DNA from: an uncultured Pseudomonadota bacterium
GTDB taxonomy: Bacteria; Pseudomonadota; Gammaproteobacteria; Burkholderiales; Eutrophovitaceae
Assembly (NCBI GenBank): GCA_937983055.1
Contig: CALJLA010000152.1
Span: 1-10,796 of the forward strand
Length of the DNA stretch: 10,796 nt
Direction: 5' to 3'
The position numbers were made by a program, and so were the translations under genes. This document shows, piece by piece, positions 1-5,993 of this stretch. How positions within the stretch are numbered: the first letter of the stretch is position 1; the number at the start of each line of letters is the position of its first letter. The notes below the pieces were generated by a model that was not told the DNA's origin, made no database searches, and worked only from the letters and a program-made list of their open reading frames with translations.

Positions 1-523
1 CCGTACCGCCGGAGTACCCGGGCGTGGTCTGTGCCGTGCCCGTGCCTTCCGAGACGTAGTTGGTCGAAAGCCACGATTCGAGGCCCGCCATGCTGCGCCC
101 GGTACCTGCGCCACCCGCGGAACTCGCCTGGTTTTGCGTGTACGCGAACTCGAGGTCACGCCGAATTTCAAGGCCGTTCAGCATGATTTCTTCATCCAGC
201 TCGTCAGCGCGGCCGGCCGAATCGACGGCCCGCTGCGTGCCAGATACCTGCGCGACCTTCCGGAGGATCTGGCAGTAGTTGCCGATCCGTACGGACGGGT
301 TGTAGGTGTCCGCCGTCGCGTCGTCGCCTTCGATCTGGATGTTGGTTCCGGCAGCGCGCAATGTACGCGTTTGCCATTCGTGGAATGTGCCCGATGCGTC
401 TACACGCGGCACGGAACTGATGACTGGCGTCACCGTGGGTGAAATACGCCAGATGTCGTCCGTCAGATCCTCACGATTACCAATCGCATCGTAGGTCTGG
501 ACGGTATTTGTCGGAACTGCCAT
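1..523 (-). CDS. Major capsid protein, DUF5309/SU10 type (3' end beyond window)
   Basis: This is the main shell protein of the phage head. The frame starts at ATG 523 and stays open to base 1, so 174 residues are visible and the C-terminus is missing; full members of this family are, from memory, about 300 to 350 residues. The N-terminus carries the family pattern as I know it: an AIGNREDLTDDIWRISP stretch at residues 13-29, TPVISS at 32-37, and HEWQT at 48-52. A RADELDEEIMLNGLEIRRD segment follows near residues 104-122. An AAGGGG ribosome site lies 7 bases upstream of the ATG. It sits 3 bases after the scaffold stop, the usual scaffold-then-capsid order. Identification rests on motif recognition plus context; no alignment was run. 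Confidence 0.88.
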   Translation of the reverse strand, partial: MAVPTNTVQTYDAIGNREDLTDDIWRISPTVTPVISSVPRVDASGTFHEWQTRTLRAAGTNIQIEGDDATADTYNPSVRIGNYCQILRKVAQVSGTQRAVDSAGRADELDEEIMLNGLEIRRDLEFAYTQNQASSAGGAGTGRSMAGLESWLSTNYVSEGTGTAQTTPGYSGGT

Positions 524-526
524 GGG

Positions 527-1507
527 TTATCCCCTTGCAGCCCGCCTCGCGCGTCGCAGGGCGTTGATATCGCCCATTTTCCCGGACTCTGCCGCCTTCT
601 CCAGGCGTTCGATTTCCAGTTCCTGCGAGCTCTTTCGAGCGCGCGCCGTGGATCCCGGGGTCTGTGACGTGGGGGGCCGCTTTTCGACCTTCTTCTCCGG
701 CTGCGCATTCTGTAGCTGCGCGTATTTGGCAGCGAGCCGCAAGATCGCCATGGCCCGGTGGTCAAGGAACATGTCTCCAGCGAGCTCTTCAGGCGAATAA
801 CCAACCGCCTGCGTTACCTCGTCCATTGCCTGCATCTCGGCGGCCATCGCGTCCTGATCAAAACCCGGTATTTCCGGATTCCATTCAGGGACAGCAGCCA
901 GTAACAGGTCCTGTTCCTCTTTGACGCGCGTGGCCCGCTTCTCATCGGCGATGCGATCACGCTCCGCCTTGAGTCCGGCCAGCTTGTCCTGCCGTGCCTG
1001 TGCCTTCTCCAGCGCCGCGATATACGCGTCCGGGTCGTCGGTCTTTAACCGTTGTAGCTCGTCAGGGTCCGGGGCCTCCACCTGCGCCAGCAGCTCGGCC
1101 TCTTCGACCTTCGCTGCAAACGCTTCGTGCTGGGCTTCCAGTCCTTTACGAACCTCCGCGACTTCCCGGAATTTCTGGCCCAAAGCCTGACTTCCAAGAT
1201 AGCCGTTACGAAGCTCATCGAGCGTCAGCTCCTGATCTTCGCCGTTCACCGTCACGGTATAGGTCGGGTCGGGATCGGGGCGCTCGGCCGCGTCGTCACC
1301 TTCCACCACGGGGTCGGGTGATTCCGGTTCCTCGAGTGCCTCTTCTTGAGGCGCTTCGACTTCCGGTGAGGCTTCTGCCTCGATGTCCCCTTCCGGGGTT
1401 GCGTCTTCGGTCGGAGCCTCTTCAGACTGCGCCGCTTCCGCTCGTCGTCGCTCAGATCGCTCAGCCTGGACCGTTCGCAGGTCCGCGAAGCTGTCGGGAT
1501 CACTCAT
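527..1507 (-). CDS. Capsid scaffolding protein
   Basis: Probable internal scaffold on which the procapsid assembles (326 residues). Residues 1-80 are low-complexity and very acidic, rich in Glu, Ala, Pro and Asp. Residues 83-100 hold a small folded motif (TVTVNGEDQELTLDELR). Residues about 112-205 are a long charged helix, predicted coiled coil by eye. The last 25 residues are basic and end in GDINALRRARRAARG, as expected for the capsid-binding tail of scaffolds. It lies directly between the portal region and the capsid gene, the standard place for scaffold. Its ATG overlaps the upstream stop in ATGA. No protease domain (Ser/His or ClpP-like) is visible, so it looks like scaffold only. The function is inferred from composition, C-terminal charge and position rather than from a catalytic motif. 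Confidence 0.82.
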   Translation of the reverse strand: MSDPDSFADLRTVQAERSERRRAEAAQSEEAPTEDATPEGDIEAEASPEVEAPQEEALEEPESPDPVVEGDDAAERPDPDPTYTVTVNGEDQELTLDELRNGYLGSQALGQKFREVAEVRKGLEAQHEAFAAKVEEAELLAQVEAPDPDELQRLKTDDPDAYIAALEKAQARQDKLAGLKAERDRIADEKRATRVKEEQDLLLAAVPEWNPEIPGFDQDAMAAEMQAMDEVTQAVGYSPEELAGDMFLDHRAMAILRLAAKYAQLQNAQPEKKVEKRPPTSQTPGSTARARKSSQELEIERLEKAAESGKMGDINALRRARRAARG

Positions 1508-1773
1508 TGCAATCGCTCACTATCATACAGTCGTTGCGGTTCGTTTGCCGCCGCCTGTCGGGCGGCTTCCTGTTCACTCTCGCGGATAGCGTGTGCCATC
1601 ACACTGGTCAACTCGGTCAGGGTGCGGAGGCTTTGGTACGCCTCTTCACGCACATCGGATTCTTCGGGCTTCGACTTCTCGATGCGGGTAAACAAGCCAT
1701 GCCGGGTCGCGGTCATCACGTTCTTGAACCGCGCGTCCTCCAGCAGGCTTTGTGCGTCGTCCAGCAGGCTCAC
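1504..1773 (-). CDS. Small helical protein between portal and scaffold, function unknown
   Basis: An 89-residue, charged, mostly helical protein with no transmembrane segment and no motif I recognise. The start is GTG at 1773, which overlaps the portal stop as GTGA; a strong GGAAGGGAG ribosome site 6 bases upstream supports it, and the only other Met is at residue 20. Its stop overlaps the scaffold start as ATGA, so it is coupled on both sides. The pattern of helices (residues 1-15 and about 40-75) and the position suggest a small head accessory or assembly protein, but that is inference from location alone. It does not look like a head-tail adaptor of the HK97 gp6 kind, which would normally come after the capsid gene. 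Confidence 0.75.
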   Translation of the reverse strand: MSLLDDAQSLLEDARFKNVMTATRHGLFTRIEKSKPEESDVREEAYQSLRTLTELTSVMAHAIRESEQEAARQAAANEPQRLYDSERLQ

Positions 1774-3728
1774 ACGCGACTCCCTTCCACGTCCTCGGCA
1801 AACTTCAGTTCGAGCTCGGTGTATTTCGCCTCGAGGTCACGCAACTGCTGTGTCGTTTCGGCAATGATCTTCATTTGTTCTCGCAGGGTCGCCTGCTCTT
1901 CCTTGAAGGCCGTCTGTGCCATCGCGGCCTGTGCCTTCACGGCCTCCGCCTCCGCCAGTGGATTCCCCTGGCTCAACTGCTCGACCTGTTCGGCCAGGAA
2001 CTCGTTCTCGAACTGCAGTAACAGATCGGGTTTGGACGGATCAATCCAGAACATATCCGGGTCATCGAGGTCCGCCTCCTGCACCAGCGCCGAATAGGCG
2101 TTGTACATCTTCGTGGAATCGACCACCGGCAGCCCCAGTTGCCGGGCTTCCTTCTGTTCGGCAAGCACGGCCTGCAACACCCCAATGCGCTCTACCCGTC
2201 GTGCCGCCGTCGACCCGACATTGATCCGGCAATCGAGGTTCTGGCGCCACGCGGAGGGATCGATCTCCAGCGGCTCGCCGGTCACCCGTACCTGCATTGC
2301 CGTGTCCTGGTACTTCGACAGCATCTGGATGGTCAGGCGGAACAGATCTCTTACCCCGGTTTCGGCAAAGAGGTTCGCAATCATGTCCATGCGCTGAAGC
2401 GACGCTTCCATGATCCCGGTGAAACCCGTAGCCGTTTTGTTCAGGGTGTCTGCGTCCAGCCCCTGGTTGTATCGCGTGACGCCGGTACGGATTTCCCGGC
2501 GGATATCCATGAACTCCAGCATGGACAGAATACCGTCCGTCTGGTTGATCACGGGCAGCGGCATCAGGGCATCCTGAACCGATCCCTCACCCTCAACCCC
2601 AATCCCTCCTGCAGGTCGCGGTGTGAACAAATCGTCCAGGTTGACCCGGTCGTTGTAGACGATCCGGTTCCAGTTGGTGTTGTAGATGTTGTCCAGCGCC
2701 TGCCGCCCCAGCACCGAATTGGTTAACTGAATGTCCGCCGTTTGGGAGGCGGGGCATTCACCAACGGCGCGGTGGGGGATCGGTACCGGGGTCAGGCAGG
2801 CAAACGGATGTCGGTCCCAGCGTTCCTCCTGGAGGATCGTGTTACCCACCTTGAAGACCTGATACAGCTCCGCTATGCCGTCTTCGTCCTTGTCGACCAT
2901 GACGTACAGTTCGGCGAGGTCAAACTCGTCCATCGCGGGGTCTGACGTCTCCACGTCCTTGTCGGGCGCCTTGTTCCTCGCCTGAGCTTCGGTGGTCTTG
3001 TCCCTCTCCCGTGCGGGCAAACCGGCAACCAGGTCGTCCGGGAAGCCCATGTCAATCAGTTCCCATCGGCGCTTCGGCGACTCATGCCCAATGAGAGAAG
3101 GCGTGCGGAAGTCTCTCGCGTTGCGCGTTATCAACTGTTCTTCCGGCGGGATCCCGTCGTAACACACCTTCTTGTTCGTGACCTGGCGGGTGAGCTCAAT
3201 GTCGTACACCACGCCTTCAGGTGTGACACGGGCCGTTTCTTCCTCGATGGTGACGCCTTCCTCAAAGCGCGTCTTTTCCAGCTCCAGCTGGCTCAGGCCC
3301 TTCCGGCGGCTGGAACTCTGTTCCGTGATCTCCCGATAGCTGACCTTCACCCAGCCCGTGTACTGCAGCAACGCGTCCTTGAACATATTGTGCAGCACCA
3401 GATAGCCGTCGTTCTGGCGGTAGAACACGTAGTTGGCCAGCTCGGTCTTCTGCCGGGCCTCGTCGTCGTGTTCCGGATTATCCGCCTCGAAGATCGCGAC
3501 TTCCTTCGAGTGCGTGAACTGGCGCAGCAGACTGGGCAGCATGCCCTCGACCACGTCCGCCACGTCCGATGAGATGTACTGGGAGCGGCCTTCTTCCTCG
3601 TCGCCGTAGGGCTTTTGCTGGTAGTAGTCCAGCAGGACCTTGCGCTTCTTGCCCAGTTCGTCGCGATACTCTTTCGCGTCCTGGTATTCGTCCTCGACGA
3701 TGCCGAGAAATGTGCGGTCATCGATCAT
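1770..3728 (-). CDS. Portal protein, P22-like family
   Basis: Dodecameric ring at one capsid vertex through which DNA is packaged and ejected (652 residues, within the usual 600-750 for this family). The N-terminus (1-130) is helical, with QYISSDVADVVEGMLPSLL at 50-68 typical of podovirus portals. Residues 267-300 form a strand-rich part (AELYVMVDKDEDGIAELYQV). The most diagnostic part is RYNQGLDADTLNKTATG at 419-435, followed by the long helix IMEASLQRMDMIANLFAETGVRDLF that lines the channel in this family. Residues 600-648 are a predicted coiled coil or C-terminal barrel-like helix. ATG 3728 overlaps the preceding stop as ATGA. The gene follows terminase after two tiny genes and precedes scaffold and capsid, in the normal order. 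The P22-like assignment is from remembered family motifs. Confidence 0.93.
   Translation of the reverse strand: MIDDRTFLGIVEDEYQDAKEYRDELGKKRKVLLDYYQQKPYGDEEEGRSQYISSDVADVVEGMLPSLLRQFTHSKEVAIFEADNPEHDDEARQKTELANYVFYRQNDGYLVLHNMFKDALLQYTGWVKVSYREITEQSSSRRKGLSQLELEKTRFEEGVTIEEETARVTPEGVVYDIELTRQVTNKKVCYDGIPPEEQLITRNARDFRTPSLIGHESPKRRWELIDMGFPDDLVAGLPARERDKTTEAQARNKAPDKDVETSDPAMDEFDLAELYVMVDKDEDGIAELYQVFKVGNTILQEERWDRHPFACLTPVPIPHRAVGECPASQTADIQLTNSVLGRQALDNIYNTNWNRIVYNDRVNLDDLFTPRPAGGIGVEGEGSVQDALMPLPVINQTDGILSMLEFMDIRREIRTGVTRYNQGLDADTLNKTATGFTGIMEASLQRMDMIANLFAETGVRDLFRLTIQMLSKYQDTAMQVRVTGEPLEIDPSAWRQNLDCRINVGSTAARRVERIGVLQAVLAEQKEARQLGLPVVDSTKMYNAYSALVQEADLDDPDMFWIDPSKPDLLLQFENEFLAEQVEQLSQGNPLAEAEAVKAQAAMAQTAFKEEQATLREQMKIIAETTQQLRDLEAKYTELELKFAEDVEGSRV
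1780..1788 (-). promoter_or_regulatory. Ribosome binding site of the 89-residue gene
   Basis: The minus strand reads GGAAGGGAG here, 6 bases before the GTG at 1773. It lies inside the last codons of the portal gene and decides in favour of the GTG start. Confidence 0.7.
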
Positions 3729-3976
3729 GCGCCAAATCCATAGTCAGGCAGCGTCACCCTGTCGTAAATGCGATGCAGACGAAACGCGTCTACCAGTACA
3801 GGGACGCCCGGCGCCACATGCATGGCAAGCCCTGGTGTTTTGCACCGCCCGCACCAGTCCTGATATGCCACGTAGCAATGGCCGCCGGACACCATGCAGT
3901 ACTCATGCACGAACAACCGCCAGATGGCCAGCAGCCATGCGCGGGGCGTGCCTTCGATGTTGCGCCAGCGGATCAT
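3725..3976 (-). CDS. 83-residue Cys/His protein, putative metal-binding, unknown function
   Basis: Small protein starting at ATG 3976, overlapping the stop of the 45-residue gene (ATGA) and ending in ATGA with the portal. An AAGGA ribosome site lies 9 bases upstream. The frame is open further upstream to 4174, but that extension overlaps both the terminase and the 45-codon gene and has no sensible start context. Visible features: an N-terminal Trp-rich amphipathic part (residues 4-22), then C27, H33-C34 and WCGRC with C42 and C45. Four Cys plus nearby His could make a zinc site, or the CxxC could be redox active; neither can be shown here. The C-terminal half (50-83) is hydrophobic and mixed. 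Position between TerL and portal suggests a packaging or head accessory role, which is inference. Confidence 0.72.
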   Translation of the reverse strand: MIRWRNIEGTPRAWLLAIWRLFVHEYCMVSGGHCYVAYQDWCGRCKTPGLAMHVAPGVPVLVDAFRLHRIYDRVTLPDYGFGA

Positions 3977-4110
3977 TGCGCAAAATCCTTGCATACCGAC
4001 TCGATGGCCTGTGTCATTCCATCCGCCTTGAGGGCGCGAAGGGCGGACAATTCTTTCGCCGAGACAGCCTTGGGGCGCGTAATCTTCATTGGTCGCTTGT
4101 ACGGTTTCAC
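3973..4110 (-). CDS. 45-residue hypothetical protein between terminase and the Cys/His protein
   Basis: A very short gene. It starts at GTG 4110, overlapping the terminase stop as GTGA, and ends in TGA 3975-3973, which overlaps the next ATG as ATGA. A strong GGGGAG ribosome site sits 6 bases upstream of the GTG. The protein is basic at the start (KPYKRPMKITRPK) and then has one likely helix (SAKELSALRALKADGMTQAI, residues 17-36). No motif is recognised; the basic arm plus helix would suit a small nucleic-acid or protein-binding peptide, but this is a guess. An alternative ATG at residue 8 (base 4089) would shorten it to 38 residues and lose the overlap. Coupled overlaps at both ends and the ribosome site are the main reasons to believe it. 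Confidence 0.62.
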   Translation of the reverse strand: MKPYKRPMKITRPKAVSAKELSALRALKADGMTQAIESVCKDFAQ

Positions 4111-5495
4111 GCCAGTCTCCCCAGATCAGGCATTCGCTTCGTACCACGCCACACCTTCGGCGGCTTGTTGGCATAGGCCATCACCAGGGCATCGGCTCTG
4201 TTGGGCGACGGCATCTGGCGTTTGCGCATGTCATCCTTTGATTCTACTTGTATCCAGCTGTTCTGCCCACGCTTGCGCTGCACACGGCACAGCTCGCTCC
4301 TGAGCGTCGCCAGACCCTCGATATCGGGGTCAATGCATATGATCGTATCCGGGTCGGTGTACTGCCCTTCTGCGGCCTTGTACGCAGCCTCAAAGCGATC
4401 CCGCAACAGCCACCAGAACTGGGCCCGCAGGTTCCTGAAGACGTCCTTGTTCTTGCGCCCCTCGTATTTGCTGTCCGGGTCTCGCGGCGTCTCTGAGGCA
4501 ATGAACGGTTCTACCTGCATCTGAATGTCGCCCAGCAGGTGCTTCATCTCGGATCGGACCGTGGTGCCAATGCCAATACCGTCATAGACGAAGTGCTGGG
4601 CCTTCATGTCACGGGCCTTTACGAAGGCTTTCTCGGTGGCGTCTTCAACGAGTCCGTCGGACCACGCATGGATGTACTGAAGTACACAGCCATGGCGTAT
4701 AGCCTGAGCCTTGTCGTCCTGTCCGTCGTCAGCTGGGTCAAAGCCGCTTGCAATGACGCCCTTGGCATCGATGCCCAATCGATCATGGAGACCCACGGAT
4801 GCGTTGAACCACTCTGGCTGGATGATGGAGTCTTCGTAGTCCGCATTCGGCTCTCCTTCCCAGATGTGCAGGTACTTCTTGTAGTCCGTGCGGCGCATCA
4901 GTTCCATCTGATCACGCAGCTCCTGAGGCAGATCAGGGTTATCGTCGTAGTTGACCTTGATCAGCACGGTATCCGGGGGCGTATTCACCACCCAGCGCTG
5001 ATAGGTGTTATCGAGCTCGTCGTTGGGGTTGAAGCTCACCCACACCTCAGAGCCTGCCTTCCGAATGGTGGGCAGCAGCACGTCCCAACTGTTCTCCGAG
5101 ACATCCACGGCTTCCTCAACCCAGCACCGATCCGCACCCTCAAACGACTTGATGTTGCCGATGTTGTTGCGGATGCCCTTGAACACGAACTCAGTGCCGT
5201 TCTTGCCGCGGATGGTCTTGTGCAGCACCTCATAGAAGCCCTCGAGGCCCAGGCGGAAGATGGTGTCACTCAGGAGCCTGTGAACGGAGTCATCAATGGA
5301 GTTCAGGAACTCGCGAGCACAGATGATCAGGAGCTTTTGCTGCATGCCCTGTGCGAGAAGCGCCTGCGCGAATTCCCATGACTTCCGGCCACCGCGACCA
5401 CCGTAGTAGACCTTGTTGCGGGCAGGCTTGTAGAGCGGCAGGAAGGGTTCTGCTATGCGGGCATGAACGTAACCGTCCTGCAGGGCTTCAGCCAT
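4107..5495 (-). CDS. terL: Terminase large subunit (PBSX/P22-like)
   Basis: Packaging motor and nuclease: it hydrolyses ATP to push DNA through the portal and cuts concatemers. I chose ATG 5495 (462 residues); the frame extends 21 codons to a TTG at 5558, but that part is out-of-frame sequence of the upstream gene and unlike terminases. Walker A is at 32-39 (GGRGGRKS), followed by WEFAQALL. Walker B with catalytic acid is GADRCWVEEA at 120-129. A coupling-like SFNPN is at 154-158 and WEGEP at 212-216. The RNase-H-like nuclease begins at GFDPADDGQDD (D253), continues with YDGIGIGTTV, and ends with RADALVMAYANK near the C-terminus, which supplies the last acid. The start overlaps the 62-residue gene by 8 bases. 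Order small terminase, unknown, large terminase, portal is conventional. Confidence 0.96.
   Translation of the reverse strand: MAEALQDGYVHARIAEPFLPLYKPARNKVYYGGRGGRKSWEFAQALLAQGMQQKLLIICAREFLNSIDDSVHRLLSDTIFRLGLEGFYEVLHKTIRGKNGTEFVFKGIRNNIGNIKSFEGADRCWVEEAVDVSENSWDVLLPTIRKAGSEVWVSFNPNDELDNTYQRWVVNTPPDTVLIKVNYDDNPDLPQELRDQMELMRRTDYKKYLHIWEGEPNADYEDSIIQPEWFNASVGLHDRLGIDAKGVIASGFDPADDGQDDKAQAIRHGCVLQYIHAWSDGLVEDATEKAFVKARDMKAQHFVYDGIGIGTTVRSEMKHLLGDIQMQVEPFIASETPRDPDSKYEGRKNKDVFRNLRAQFWWLLRDRFEAAYKAAEGQYTDPDTIICIDPDIEGLATLRSELCRVQRKRGQNSWIQVESKDDMRKRQMPSPNRADALVMAYANKPPKVWRGTKRMPDLGRLA
4117..4122 (-). promoter_or_regulatory. Ribosome binding site of the 45-residue gene
   Basis: GGGGAG on the minus strand, 6 bases before GTG 4110 and inside the last codons of the large terminase gene. 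It supports a separate gene starting here instead of a long frame running through from 4174. Confidence 0.6.
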
Positions 5496-5676
5496 CAGCC
5501 CACTTAATCGCGGTTTCAATATCCGGAACGAGCTTGTCCAGATACATGTCGTTATCAACGCCCCACTTGAAGACCAGCTTCAGTTCCTCGTCGGTCCAGT
5601 CTTCAGGCAAACGCGGCTCGCCCTCCATAGGGCTGATCATGTAAATCAGATCGTTGATGCGCTCTTGCTTGTTCAA
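5488..5676 (-). CDS. 62-residue acidic protein between terminase genes, unknown
   Basis: Small, acidic, soluble protein with no recognised motif. The best start is TTG 5676: it overlaps the upstream stop as TTGA and has an AGAGGA ribosome site 9 bases before it. The first ATG (base 5640, residue 13) has no ribosome site. The sequence opens with a short helix (KQERINDLIYMI) and continues with a Pro/Glu-rich linker (EGEPRLPEDWTDEELKLVF) and a second helix ending at IETAIKWADG. It overlaps the large terminase start by 8 bases. Lying between two packaging genes it may assist terminase assembly, but only position supports that. It could also be a regulator unrelated to packaging. Confidence 0.7.
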   Translation of the reverse strand: MNKQERINDLIYMISPMEGEPRLPEDWTDEELKLVFKWGVDNDMYLDKLVPDIETAIKWADG

Positions 5677-5993
5677 TGCGGTCGATCCTCTTTCTCGGCC
5701 TTCACCACTTCGAACTTGAAACCCACGACACGACTGTCTTCTTCAGGGTTAAAAGTGTGCTCGGTTGCCTTCAAATCAGGGATATATTTGCCCATCAGCT
5801 TGAAGTGGTATTCCAGCGCGACCTTGATCTTGTCGAGTTTGTTACGAAAGTTCTTATCGCCCGCAGGCAAATCGGCCAAAAGTTCAAGTTTTTCAGCAAT
5901 GTGCTGTTCGTGACCCTGAGCCTCCAGCTGGTCTCGCAGGGCCTGTTGACGAATGGCCCGATTGGCGTTGGCTCTGCTCTGGCCTGGCTTCAT
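5673..5993 (-). CDS. Putative terminase small subunit
   Basis: A 106-residue, helical, basic N-terminal protein likely to recognise phage DNA and load it onto the large terminase. The opening MKPGQSRANANRAIRQQALR resembles a set of small packaging proteins found just upstream of large terminases in podovirus-like genomes, as I remember them. Residues 20-70 are mainly helix (ALRDQLEAQGHEQHIAEKLE and NKLDKIKVALEYHFKLMGKY). The conserved-looking LMGKYIPDLK lies at 66-75. The C-terminus is charged and probably flexible, as in small terminases where it contacts the large subunit. No clear helix-turn-helix can be picked out by eye. ATG 5993 overlaps the tailspike stop as ATGA and has a GGAGAAGG ribosome site immediately upstream. 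Function is inferred from position, size and resemblance. Confidence 0.68.
   Translation of the reverse strand: MKPGQSRANANRAIRQQALRDQLEAQGHEQHIAEKLELLADLPAGDKNFRNKLDKIKVALEYHFKLMGKYIPDLKATEHTFNPEEDSRVVGFKFEVVKAEKEDRPH
5686..5691 (-). promoter_or_regulatory. Ribosome binding site for a TTG start
   Basis: AGAGGA on the minus strand, 9 bases before TTG 5676. The downstream in-frame ATG at 5640 lacks any purine-rich site, so this decides for the rarer TTG start. Confidence 0.62.

Noticed and set aside
994..2097. Plus-strand open frame of 367 codons
   Set aside because: It is antisense to scaffold, the 89-residue gene and portal, is very rich in Pro, Arg and Ser, and shows no domain. It is a by-product of GC-rich coding on the other strand.
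3725..4174. A single 149-residue gene on the minus strand
   Set aside because: Its first 66 residues overlap the terminase C-terminus and the 45-codon gene, look non-protein-like (RRRCGVVRSE..), and lack a ribosome site. Starting at ATG 3976 gives a better supported 83-residue gene.
3569..4303. Plus-strand open frame of 244 codons
   Set aside because: It is antisense to portal, the small genes and terminase, and its composition is not protein-like (Cys, Ala and Arg excess). No ribosome site or family resemblance.
4539..5381. Plus-strand open frame of 280 codons inside terL
   Set aside because: Antisense to the conserved terminase codons; rich in Val, Leu and His as a complement artefact. 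No motif.
5496..5558. N-terminal 21-residue extension of the large terminase to a TTG start
   Set aside because: The extension (ITTCIWTSSF..) is the 62-residue gene read in another frame and unlike terminases. ATG 5495 gives an ordinary N-terminus.
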